A stretch of DNA of 20,309 bases, from NCBI GenBank assembly GCA_034429695.1, contig DAOUGC010000167.1:1-20309 (forward strand), read 5' to 3'. The DNA is from DAOUGC01 sp034429695 (lineage in GTDB: Bacteria > Chloroflexota > Anaerolineae > Anaerolineales > Anaerolineaceae). Both the position numbers and the translations under genes were made by a program. Shown here in pieces: positions 1-6,020 of this stretch. Each line of letters starts with the position of its first letter. The stretch's first letter is position 1. A model generated the notes under the pieces. That model did not search any database. It had not been told where the DNA came from and saw nothing but the letters and a program-made list of their open reading frames with translations.

Positions 1-449
1 TCGGGTTGGGGGCGGGGGGGAGAGCTTTGTTCGTCATTGATCGGGTTGAATCGGGGCGTTTTTTGCCTGTTCGTGACGAAAAGGAATGTCACCACAATGC
101 ATACACAGGTGAGGCTTAACAGGAGTGAGAACGACACGTTTTGACTGATCGCTCCCACAACCTGCATGACAACCAACAGGATGAGCATGAACATCTCCAT
201 CCGCCATGGCCAGCCAAATGATCGGTCCGCTTTTTCGTGCCCCATCCTCCTCCACGCCATGAACAGGCATGACATGCCGATCGGCAGGGTCAACCCGAGC
301 GTGAAGATGTTCACGCCAAAGGCTGCCTGGGTTCCGAAAGTCACATAAATCAGACAGGCCAAACCGGCAATGACCCACGCTCCGGAGAGATAATCCGGCC
401 TGGAGATAATGGATTTTGCTGAGAAATTCCGATGATTGTGGTCAGGCAA
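1..449 (-). CDS. Unknown integral membrane protein, 3' end cut by window edge
   Basis: An open minus-strand frame runs from a TTG at 449 to the window edge with no stop, giving 149 codons; the rest lies outside. The translation has at least three hydrophobic stretches: roughly residues 26-45 (AWVIAGLACLIYV), 50-65 (NIFTLGLTLPIGMSCLF) and a pair near 86-122 (MFMLILLVVMQVVGAI, then LLLSLTCVCIVVTFLFV). Short basic loops (RRMGHEKADR) separate them, and a polar Pro-rich tail follows (NDEQSSPPAPNP). An in-frame TGA lies just upstream (CCT ACT ATC then TTG), so the start must be this TTG or later; no clear Shine-Dalgarno is seen. The first codons overlap the last codons of rex by 8 bases, suggesting translational coupling and shared Rex control. 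I do not recognise the family. A competing frame at 34-378 has Cys/His/Arg-rich composition and is treated as a shadow. Confidence 0.6.
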   Translation of the reverse strand, partial: MPDHNHRNFSAKSIISRPDYLSGAWVIAGLACLIYVTFGTQAAFGVNIFTLGLTLPIGMSCLFMAWRRMGHEKADRSFGWPWRMEMFMLILLVVMQVVGAISQNVSFSLLLSLTCVCIVVTFLFVTNRQKTPRFNPINDEQSSPPRPQP

Positions 450-1062
450 GATAGTAGGTCATGTGCTGGATGTGAACAATTGGGTCAAATTGATGCACAA
501 GGACATGGGAAGGTAAATTGAGGGGAATCGGGGCATAATTCAGGATGGCGCGCACGCCAGCTATTACCAGTTGATCGGCCACCGACTGGGCGGAATGAGC
601 CGGGACGGTCAGCATTGCGATCTGAATTTGACTGGCACGCACCCTTTCTTCCATTTGGGCGATGTCTTCAATGATATAACTGCCCACCTTTTTTCCAATT
701 TTTTCTGGATCTGCATCGAAGATCATTTCAACGCAAAAGCCACGGTTGGCAAACCCTTGATAACGGGCGATGGCATGGCCCACGTCGCCTGCGCCAACCA
801 GGACAATTTTCCATACCCGGTCGAGATGCAGGATTTGGGTGAGTTCATGGGTAAGGTGATCAATACGATAACCGGTTCCCTGCTTGCCAAACTCGCCAAA
901 ATGGGAAAGATCTTTGCGTATCTGCGCAGCCGACATGCCGAGCATCTCAGCCAGTTCCTGGGATGACGTGGTATGTTTTCCGGATTCTTTTAATCGGATA
1001 AGCCCCTGTAGATAGAGAGGTAAACGACTGACAACGATATCAGGGATTTCTTTTTCTGCCAT
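442..1062 (-). CDS. rex: Redox-sensing transcriptional repressor Rex
   Basis: Rex proteins sense the cytoplasmic NADH/NAD+ ratio and release their operators when NADH binds, derepressing fermentation and respiration genes. The 206-residue product has the normal family length. It shows an N-terminal winged helix (about 1-80, with SSQELAEMLGMSAAQIRKDL and the wing-like FGEFGKQGTGY). A Rossmann NAD(H) domain follows, with the GxGxxG fingerprint at residues 90-95 (GAGDVG) and an acidic FDADPEKIG at the end of the second strand. A short C-terminal dimerisation segment completes it. The start at 1062 is chosen over a longer in-frame start at 1092 because GGAG sits six bases upstream (1069-1072) and family members begin at about this point. 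A matching operator lies upstream, implying autorepression. A membrane-protein gene overlaps its stop codon. Confidence 0.95.
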   Translation of the reverse strand: MAEKEIPDIVVSRLPLYLQGLIRLKESGKHTTSSQELAEMLGMSAAQIRKDLSHFGEFGKQGTGYRIDHLTHELTQILHLDRVWKIVLVGAGDVGHAIARYQGFANRGFCVEMIFDADPEKIGKKVGSYIIEDIAQMEERVRASQIQIAMLTVPAHSAQSVADQLVIAGVRAILNYAPIPLNLPSHVLVHQFDPIVHIQHMTYYLA

Positions 1063-1082
1063 TGTTATCTCCGTTGCAGATA

Positions 1083-1149
1083 AATTTATCAAAAAATTCC
1101 CGTCGATGCAAACCCAGGGATGAGTACGTGAAATATTTCACATATTGTA
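1083..1149 (-). promoter_or_regulatory. Candidate rex promoter elements
   Basis: Two alternatives can be read on the minus strand between the lipoprotein stop and rex. One is TACAAT (1144-1149) abutting the Rex operator but lacking a good -35. The other is TTGCAT (1106-1111), a 17-base spacer and TAAATT (1083-1088), which would start transcription just ahead of the Shine-Dalgarno. The first suits repression by steric blocking better, and the second has better paired hexamers. The sequence alone does not decide between them. Confidence 0.4.
1125..1144. promoter_or_regulatory. Rex operator upstream of rex
   Basis: The core at 1128-1141 is a perfect 14-base palindrome, GTGAAATATTTCAC. It matches the established Rex-box form TTGTGAANNNNTTCACAA over its inner part. 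The flanking bases 1125-1126 and 1143-1144 also pair, with a single mismatch at 1127/1142. It lies 66 bases upstream of the rex start and directly downstream of a TACAAT -10-like hexamer (1144-1149, minus strand), so bound Rex would cover the transcription start. The function is inferred from consensus and position. Confidence 0.85.
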
Positions 1150-1157
1150 CCCTGAAC

Positions 1158-3275
1158 TCATGGTTGCCATTGGATATTAATGTGCAGGGATGAACAATTT
1201 GGGAAGGTGATACGAGTGAATGCAAGGGGCAGCAATGCGCCAGTTGGAATGGCTGCATCCGGGTTCTCTGGAATGCCGGCAATGGATGCCGCAGGTAATG
1301 ATGATTCCAACGAGTAAACTGTGTTGGATTGCAGGCTGAAATCACCGGGAGGACCGGTCTCTATCAAGAGAGTATCATCGTTTTGATGGAGGACGGGCAA
1401 ACTCCCTTGATGCAGGAGTTGAGCCACACCGGGGTTGACGTGGACCGAACAGGCCTGGTCCGGGGCGGTTGTGAGTGTTACTGACACAATGGTGTTCGAA
1501 ATGGAATACTGCTTGACGATGCCCGTGACCGGGTGGGTCAGAACGATGACACCGGGTTGGATGGTGGGAATGTAATCATCCTGGTGATCTGCTCCAACAA
1601 ATGAGCCGATCCAATTTGATGCATCTTGATCCGGGATGTACTGCTCAATGGGGCCAGCCCATTGTTGTACTCCCTGTCCGGTGATGGAAAAGGCAAACAG
1701 GAGTTGTGCCCCCCGCGTATCGAGTATCAGCAGGGTGGAGTTGTCGGAAAGCAGGCAGTAATGGCCATCGCATTGAGCTTGTGGGATCGGGTTTTGTGAC
1801 CAGATCAGTGCATCCATCAGGAAGTTGGCTGTAGTGAAAGTAGACTCATGGGTTGGAGAAGCCATCGCAAGCAGCACAAGATGGGAAAGATCACTTTCCC
1901 TGGTTTCCTCCAGTAAATCCATCTGTTCTTTTGTTGTTTGAATGTCATCCGTTGTGGTGGTGGTCTGGCAGGCCGAACCACATTCTGCGCTGCTGACAGG
2001 TAAATCGTGGTCAAGTAGATCAGCGCCGGAGAGCACCCGCAGCCAGGGATGTTCGGCGAGGTAACGGAAAAGCAGCGGCGCCACGGTTGAATCGGCGAAG
2101 GCGGATGAGGTGAGGTCACCGCCAAGGTTCAGGTGGACGCCTTTTGGTTGGGAGAGAGCTGAAAATAATAATTCTTTGCCAGCCAGGGTGAAACCCTGCC
2201 GGTCCCACACTGCCGTGGTCTCTTGGTTGGTTGAGATGTAGCGGATGCCGTCCACCTGGCGGATTGCACCCGACGAATCGTTTATGAACCAACCGGAATA
2301 AATCAGTTCATTCTGATCCGTAATCGGAGCATGAGCAAATGGGCTGTCCATGAAGCCGTACTCCCCGGCGGTTGCCCGATTGGCTTTCAGTAAGAGGGCT
2401 GAGATTGAAGGGGAGCCGGTGGCGGTATCAGGCAGCGAGAGCAAGCCGGATCGTTCCAGAGCGCGAGCCAAATCAAGTCCGCCGGATAATTCCAAGCCCT
2501 TGAGACTGAACGGGTGTTTGAGGTCCAGCAGGACGACAGGGATATGATACTGGCGGATATTTTCCAGCAGATGGTGCAAGCCGTGGCGTTGCCCAAATGG
2601 GCCTGTGTGTGCGCCGTCCCAACGGCGCTGCAATTGAAGAGGGGTGGCGGCAGGGAGAACATCAGAAAAAGCCAGCAGGACATTGGCTGGAGCAATGTCT
2701 GGTATGGTGTCCAGTGTAAAAGTGTCGGTCTGGTCCACAACATCCCCTGTATCCGGGTGATAAAGAAGGAAAACCATGCTAGTTCCAGGCGGCATGGTAT
2801 ACCCCGCCGGGAACTGCAGGATGGCGTAATCCAGGACATGGATCCATGATGCAGTGACGCTGACTGGGCCTTGGGGCGTGAAAAAATCCACGCTGGTTGC
2901 GTTTGGGGAGGCCTCCAACCAAGCGGTTACACTGATTGCCTGTGTCCACTCAAAGGGCGGAGCGGGCTGCGCCGGTGTGGTTTGGGCTGCATCAATGACA
3001 ACCAGAGCCAGCCGGAAATCGGCATCGGGGAGCAGCTCGAGGAAATCCACTCTGAAGGTCAGGCTATTTTCCACTTGCTTCGCATAGCCAGCTATCAGAT
3101 CGGTCGTGATGTCAGAATCAATGGGATCAAACAGGCGAATATCCGAAAACCGCCACTCAGACACAGGTTCGGGCGGGGCCGGTAATTGGGGCAGGTTCAG
3201 CCGCGGTTGTACCTGGCAAGCAGATAGCAACGACAGGAGAACAATCATGGTCAGCAGACGATTAACAACACACAT
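1158..3275 (-). CDS. Large exported lipoprotein of unrecognised family
   Basis: The product has 705 residues. The start at 3275 is chosen because it gives a classic lipoprotein signal: basic residue R6, hydrophobic core LLTMIVLLSLL, and lipobox LSAC with Cys20. Farther upstream in-frame starts (up to 3422) would put a long non-signal stretch in front. After a Pro-rich linker (LPQLPAPPEPV) the N-terminal third looks beta-rich. The middle has alternating strand and helix character (GLHHLLENIRQYHIPVVLLD; later HLNLGGDL and FRYLAEHPWLRVLSGADLL), loosely like a sugar-active barrel or deacetylase fold, but that is impression only. Cysteine pairs (CGSAC, CDGHYC) suggest disulfides outside the membrane. 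A Thr-rich run (QTTTTTDD) sits between. No catalytic motif could be named. A TATAAT lies six bases upstream of the ATG and there is no Shine-Dalgarno, so the mRNA may be leaderless. A Rex-controlled gene follows. Confidence 0.8.
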   Translation of the reverse strand: MCVVNRLLTMIVLLSLLSACQVQPRLNLPQLPAPPEPVSEWRFSDIRLFDPIDSDITTDLIAGYAKQVENSLTFRVDFLELLPDADFRLALVVIDAAQTTPAQPAPPFEWTQAISVTAWLEASPNATSVDFFTPQGPVSVTASWIHVLDYAILQFPAGYTMPPGTSMVFLLYHPDTGDVVDQTDTFTLDTIPDIAPANVLLAFSDVLPAATPLQLQRRWDGAHTGPFGQRHGLHHLLENIRQYHIPVVLLDLKHPFSLKGLELSGGLDLARALERSGLLSLPDTATGSPSISALLLKANRATAGEYGFMDSPFAHAPITDQNELIYSGWFINDSSGAIRQVDGIRYISTNQETTAVWDRQGFTLAGKELLFSALSQPKGVHLNLGGDLTSSAFADSTVAPLLFRYLAEHPWLRVLSGADLLDHDLPVSSAECGSACQTTTTTDDIQTTKEQMDLLEETRESDLSHLVLLAMASPTHESTFTTANFLMDALIWSQNPIPQAQCDGHYCLLSDNSTLLILDTRGAQLLFAFSITGQGVQQWAGPIEQYIPDQDASNWIGSFVGADHQDDYIPTIQPGVIVLTHPVTGIVKQYSISNTIVSVTLTTAPDQACSVHVNPGVAQLLHQGSLPVLHQNDDTLLIETGPPGDFSLQSNTVYSLESSLPAASIAGIPENPDAAIPTGALLPLAFTRITFPNCSSLHINIQWQP

Positions 3276-3281
3276 GAAGTG

Positions 3282-3308
3282 ATTATAGCGGTAAAAAAAC
3301 AGGCTCAA
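3282..3308 (-). promoter_or_regulatory. Promoter of the lipoprotein gene (possibly leaderless)
   Basis: A perfect TATAAT on the minus strand (3282-3287) ends six bases before the ATG at 3275, which would place the first transcribed base at the start codon. The only -35 candidate, TTGAGC (3303-3308), has a short 15-base spacer and lies inside the stem of the upstream gene's terminator. Confidence 0.5.
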
Positions 3309-3323
3309 TCCCGGATTGAGCCT
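3291..3323 (-). terminator. Rho-independent terminator after the zinc peptidase gene
   Basis: A 10-bp perfect stem, AGGCTCAATC/GATTGAGCCT (3301-3323, three-base loop), is followed on the minus strand by a G and a run of seven T (complement of 3293-3299). It lies 26 bases past the stop codon of the gene ending at 3349. Confidence 0.9.
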
Positions 3324-3348
3324 GATGGATGGCGATTGGGAAATCCGA

Positions 3349-4059
3349 TTAATCGTCTCTGCGCGCGAAGAGAATGAAAGCATAGTACAGCAGGGTGGAA
3401 AGCGCCTGAACAGCAGCGGCAACGTAGGTCAGCGCAGCAGCATCCAAAACAGAATTCACGCCGCGCGTTTCTTCATTGTAGATTACACCTGCACTGGAGA
3501 GCCAGGCTTTCGCACGGTTTGAGGCGTCAAACTCAACCGGCAGGGTGACCAGTGCAAATACGGCCGTCAAGCCAAACAAACCCAGACCCAACCATGCAAT
3601 ATTCTCGCCGAGGTTGCCCGCAAGGAACAGACCGACGAAGAAGATGATGGGACCCAGCCAACTACCAATTTGAACGGTGGGAACCATGGCGGTTCGAAAA
3701 CGCAAGGGGGCATAATCACTGGCGTCCTGAAGGGCATGACCGGCTTCGTGAGCGGCAATACCGGCTGCGGCCAGGCTGGGAACCCGGTAAACCTGCGGGC
3801 TGAGACGCAATACCTTGCTGCGCGGGTCATAATGATCGCTTAAGAGACCACCGGTTTCCTCCACACCCACATCATACAGCCCATTGGCATCCAGAAAGCG
3901 GCGTGCGATCTGTGCACCGGTCAATCCGGCAGCCGCGCGGACTTTGGAGTAGCGTTTGAAAGCACCCTGCACCCGCATTTGTGCCCAGAAACCCAGTAAC
4001 AGAGCTGGCAGGCTGAATAAGAGATATAAACCGTAACCACCAAAAAATGGAAAAACCAT
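3349..4059 (-). CDS. YugP-type membrane zinc metallopeptidase
   Basis: The 236-residue protein matches the neutral zinc metallopeptidase family typified by YugP (Pfam Zn_peptidase_2), whose physiological substrate is not established. The zinc-binding HExxH motif is HEAGH at residues 104-108, in the family context SLAAAGIAAHEAGHALQ. The conserved ETGGLLSDHYDPRSKVLRLS segment precedes it. Membrane segments are visible near residues 4-25, 133-152, 157-180 and 210-228, so the active site faces one side of the cytoplasmic membrane. A later EFDASNRA segment could supply a third ligand. The start at 4059 is preferred over 4080 because GGAG (4067-4070) lies seven bases upstream. It forms its own unit: the tRNA terminator lies upstream and a strong terminator lies downstream. 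Confidence 0.92.
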   Translation of the reverse strand: MVFPFFGGYGLYLLFSLPALLLGFWAQMRVQGAFKRYSKVRAAAGLTGAQIARRFLDANGLYDVGVEETGGLLSDHYDPRSKVLRLSPQVYRVPSLAAAGIAAHEAGHALQDASDYAPLRFRTAMVPTVQIGSWLGPIIFFVGLFLAGNLGENIAWLGLGLFGLTAVFALVTLPVEFDASNRAKAWLSSAGVIYNEETRGVNSVLDAAALTYVAAAVQALSTLLYYAFILFARRDD

Positions 4060-4140
4060 TGTTTCGCTCCTGTTAATCAAAATCCACTATTTCCCATAAG
4101 TTTACCGAATAATTGTTAATTTATTCTCAATATTATCCGG

Positions 4141-4176
4141 GGTTTAAAATAAAATCACCCCGGGAATCGGGGTGAT
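4141..4176 (-). terminator. Terminator downstream of tRNA-Arg
   Basis: A perfect 9-bp stem, ATCACCCCG/CGGGGTGAT (4154-4176, five-base loop), is followed on the minus strand by a T-rich tract (complement of 4141-4153). It starts six bases past the mature tRNA end. Confidence 0.85.
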
Positions 4177-4182
4177 ACCGGA

Positions 4183-4254
4183 TACGCCCGCTGAGACTCG
4201 AACTCAGGCTTTCACCTCCGGAGGGTGACGTGATGTCCACTTCACTACGGGCGC
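4183..4254 (-). tRNA. tRNA-Arg, anticodon CCG
   Basis: Read on the minus strand, 72 bases fold into a full cloverleaf. The acceptor is GCGCCCG/CGGGCGT with a G-T first pair. The D-stem is GTGA/TCAC, and the anticodon stem is TCACC/GGTGA with loop CTCCGGA (anticodon CCG, reading CGG). The variable loop is AAGC, the T-arm is CTGAG TTCGAGT CTCAG, and the discriminator is A. CCA is not encoded, so it must be added after transcription. The gene has its own promoter and terminator and sits between two membrane-protease genes. The fold was found by hand. Confidence 0.93.
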
Positions 4255-4265
4255 TTGCGAATATG

Positions 4266-4295
4266 ATTTTACCACGGCACAGGCGGGGTGTCCAA
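4266..4295 (-). promoter_or_regulatory. Promoter of tRNA-Arg
   Basis: The minus strand reads TTGGAC (4290-4295), an 18-base spacer and TAAAAT (4266-4271). The extended -10 TG lies at 4273-4274, giving TGGTAAAAT. The predicted start is a few bases before the tRNA 5' end. The -35 is weak. Confidence 0.55.
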
Positions 4296-4307
4296 CCGGT
4301 TTGTGGT

Positions 4308-5297
4308 TTACGCTCCGGCGCGGGTTGAGAGTGTTCTCAATTCCTGGCGGAGTCTGTCAATGATGTTCAGGTTGTCCAGCTCGTTTCCAAGTTTGCTGTA
4401 TTGTTCTTTCTTGTGTGAGATCTCCCCGCACAACTGATAAAACCGGTCGGTCTCACGGTAATGCCCACTAAAAATGGAAAGGAAACGCGCGCCGCCCTGA
4501 GACCAGGCCGAGCAGGCGGTTTTGTATTGCTGGAGGGATAAAACTCCCAGATTCACTTCTTCCAGCAACTGACGGGTGAGATAACGCTGTTCACGCACGG
4601 TCATGATGATGATGAACACCAGCATGAAAAACCAGCCGGTCCAATCGAGAACTGACCCAAAGATATATCCGGCAACGCCCGGTGCGAGATTGGCGATGGT
4701 ATTGTGAAGCGAGTGCAGGATTACACCAACCGTCCAACCACCCAGTGGAGCGATCCCTTTGAGCAGGCAGGAGCGATTCAGGCGGGCAATTGCCAGGCCA
4801 ATACCGATGAAAGCGGTATAAAACGGATGCTGCCAGCCCACCAGTATTACCCGTACAAAAACCATATTGAATAACCCACTCCACGCGCCTTCCTGGAACC
4901 CGTAGGTGTAGATATAGTAAACATTTTCAGTGGCGGCGAAGCCCAGGGCAGTGATGCCGGCATAGATGATGCCGTCGAGAACCGAGTCAAATTCATTCCG
5001 GAAGATCAGGAAAACCAGCAATACAGCAAAGCCCTTGAGCGTTTCCTCAACAATTGGGGCGATCAACGCGCCGGTGGTCAACATGGTGGCAGACTCTGAA
5101 TTGGTTGCGATAAATACGCCCACCCCAAACAGGGTGTTGATCAGAAAAGCGCCAGCGGCTGCCACCACAGCACCCCATACGAAAGCAGCCCCGAGCAGGA
5201 TCTTTGGTTCTTTTTCATATCGATCCAACCAGTAAACAAACAGCGCAAACAACAGCATGGGAACAAAACCAAAGAATAGCGAAGCCAGGAACCCCAT
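4308..5297 (-). CDS. PrsW-family intramembrane metalloprotease
   Basis: The 329-residue polytopic membrane protein shows the motifs of the PrsW/CPBP-like family. These are EETLK (Glu84, Glu85, Lys88) in APIVEETLKGF, FAATE (Glu124) in a helix, HPFYTA (His157), and LHSLHN (His195, His198). In Bacillus subtilis, PrsW performs site-1 cleavage of an anti-sigma factor; the substrate here is unknown, and no sigma or anti-sigma gene is in the window. About eight hydrophobic segments fill residues 1-235. The remaining ~95 residues are a soluble helical tail (EQRYLTRQLLEEV, NELDNLNIIDRLRQELRTL), an addition that may bind a partner. The start at 5297 follows an AGAGG Shine-Dalgarno and the N-terminal hydrophobic segment. 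No hairpin terminator is seen before the tRNA promoter. Confidence 0.88.
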   Translation of the reverse strand: MGFLASLFFGFVPMLLFALFVYWLDRYEKEPKILLGAAFVWGAVVAAAGAFLINTLFGVGVFIATNSESATMLTTGALIAPIVEETLKGFAVLLVFLIFRNEFDSVLDGIIYAGITALGFAATENVYYIYTYGFQEGAWSGLFNMVFVRVILVGWQHPFYTAFIGIGLAIARLNRSCLLKGIAPLGGWTVGVILHSLHNTIANLAPGVAGYIFGSVLDWTGWFFMLVFIIIMTVREQRYLTRQLLEEVNLGVLSLQQYKTACSAWSQGGARFLSIFSGHYRETDRFYQLCGEISHKKEQYSKLGNELDNLNIIDRLRQELRTLSTRAGA

Positions 5298-5334
5298 GAG
5301 AGACCTCTTTTTGATTGGATGCTTTAATAATTGG

Positions 5335-5378
5335 ATAAAAAAATCCGCCTGATTGATTATATCAACACCAGACGGATT
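5335..5378 (-). terminator. Terminator of the TIGR03960/TIGR03936 unit
   Basis: A 10-bp stem, AATCCGTCTG/CAGGCGGATT with one G-T pair (5342-5351 with 5369-5378), is followed on the minus strand by a T run (complement of 5335-5341). The 17-base loop holds an inner TTGAT/ATCAA hairpin. Confidence 0.9.
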
Positions 5379-5399
5379 GAAAAGAGCCGGTTTAGCCGG

Positions 5400-6020
5400 T
5401 TATCCCCGGATAAGGTTCAATGAACTGCGGGTGACGCGCGTCATGGCAGGATCAATATTCATGGCAGCCAGCACTTCATCCGGACGACCGGTTTGATTGC
5501 TGCGGGCTGCCAGGGTCATCACCAACTCATCCCTGGTTGGGGCTGAAAGCTCATCGATTAAAGGACGCAGATCGTATGATTTGCCCCGCCTGACTCGTTG
5601 GATGGTTTCCTGCTGCAGGATGGCGTTTACCCGATCTTCCAGGTCATTTGGGGCGCCGTCGATGAACTCCACCCGGTAGGTGGCTGATGTCACCAAGGTG
5701 GGCAGTGACGCGCCGGAAAGCTCGACGGTATGAATGGAGTTCACTTTAATGCCAGGAGCCATTACTGGTGCGATCTGTGCTGCAACCGCATCTGCCTCAA
5801 CGTCACTTTCCAGCCAGATATCGATTAACTCACATTCAGAGAGGATGCCCAAAGGTAATGGGCAGGCCTGGTTGATGCGCGGCTGCGGGTGAAACCCCTG
5901 GCTGTAAGCCAGTGGCAACCGGGCACGCCGCAGGGCGCGTTCCCATACCTTGTGTACATCCAGATTGCTGGTATATCGCATGGCTTGCGTTTTCTGGTAT
6001 TGGATGCGGTATCGAATCAT
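5400..6020 (-). CDS. TIGR03936-family radical-SAM-linked protein (DUF2344)
   Basis: The 206-residue protein belongs to the DUF2344/TIGR03936 family, which occurs beside or fused to TIGR03960 radical-SAM proteins and has no settled function. Recognisable segments are the N-terminal YRIQYQKTQAMRYTSNLDV, the PLAYSQGFHPQPRINQACPLPLGI block (about residues 37-60) and an ECELIDIWL strand. The start at 6020 is chosen because family members begin at MIRYRI-like residues. There the ATG overlaps the upstream stop as ATGA, a typical coupling arrangement; a start at 6074 would intrude far into the upstream gene. It is last in its unit, 21 bases before the terminator. Confidence 0.93.
   Translation of the reverse strand: MIRYRIQYQKTQAMRYTSNLDVHKVWERALRRARLPLAYSQGFHPQPRINQACPLPLGILSECELIDIWLESDVEADAVAAQIAPVMAPGIKVNSIHTVELSGASLPTLVTSATYRVEFIDGAPNDLEDRVNAILQQETIQRVRRGKSYDLRPLIDELSAPTRDELVMTLAARSNQTGRPDEVLAAMNIDPAMTRVTRSSLNLIRG

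Noticed and set aside
34..378. 114-codon minus-strand frame starting at GTG
   Set aside because: Its product is rich in Cys, His and Arg with no domain, and it overlaps a hydrophobic frame with clear membrane segments; treated as a shadow.
1185..1193. CAGGGATGA direct repeat with 1115-1123
   Set aside because: One copy is inside the lipoprotein coding sequence; a single nine-base repeat at this distance is likely chance.
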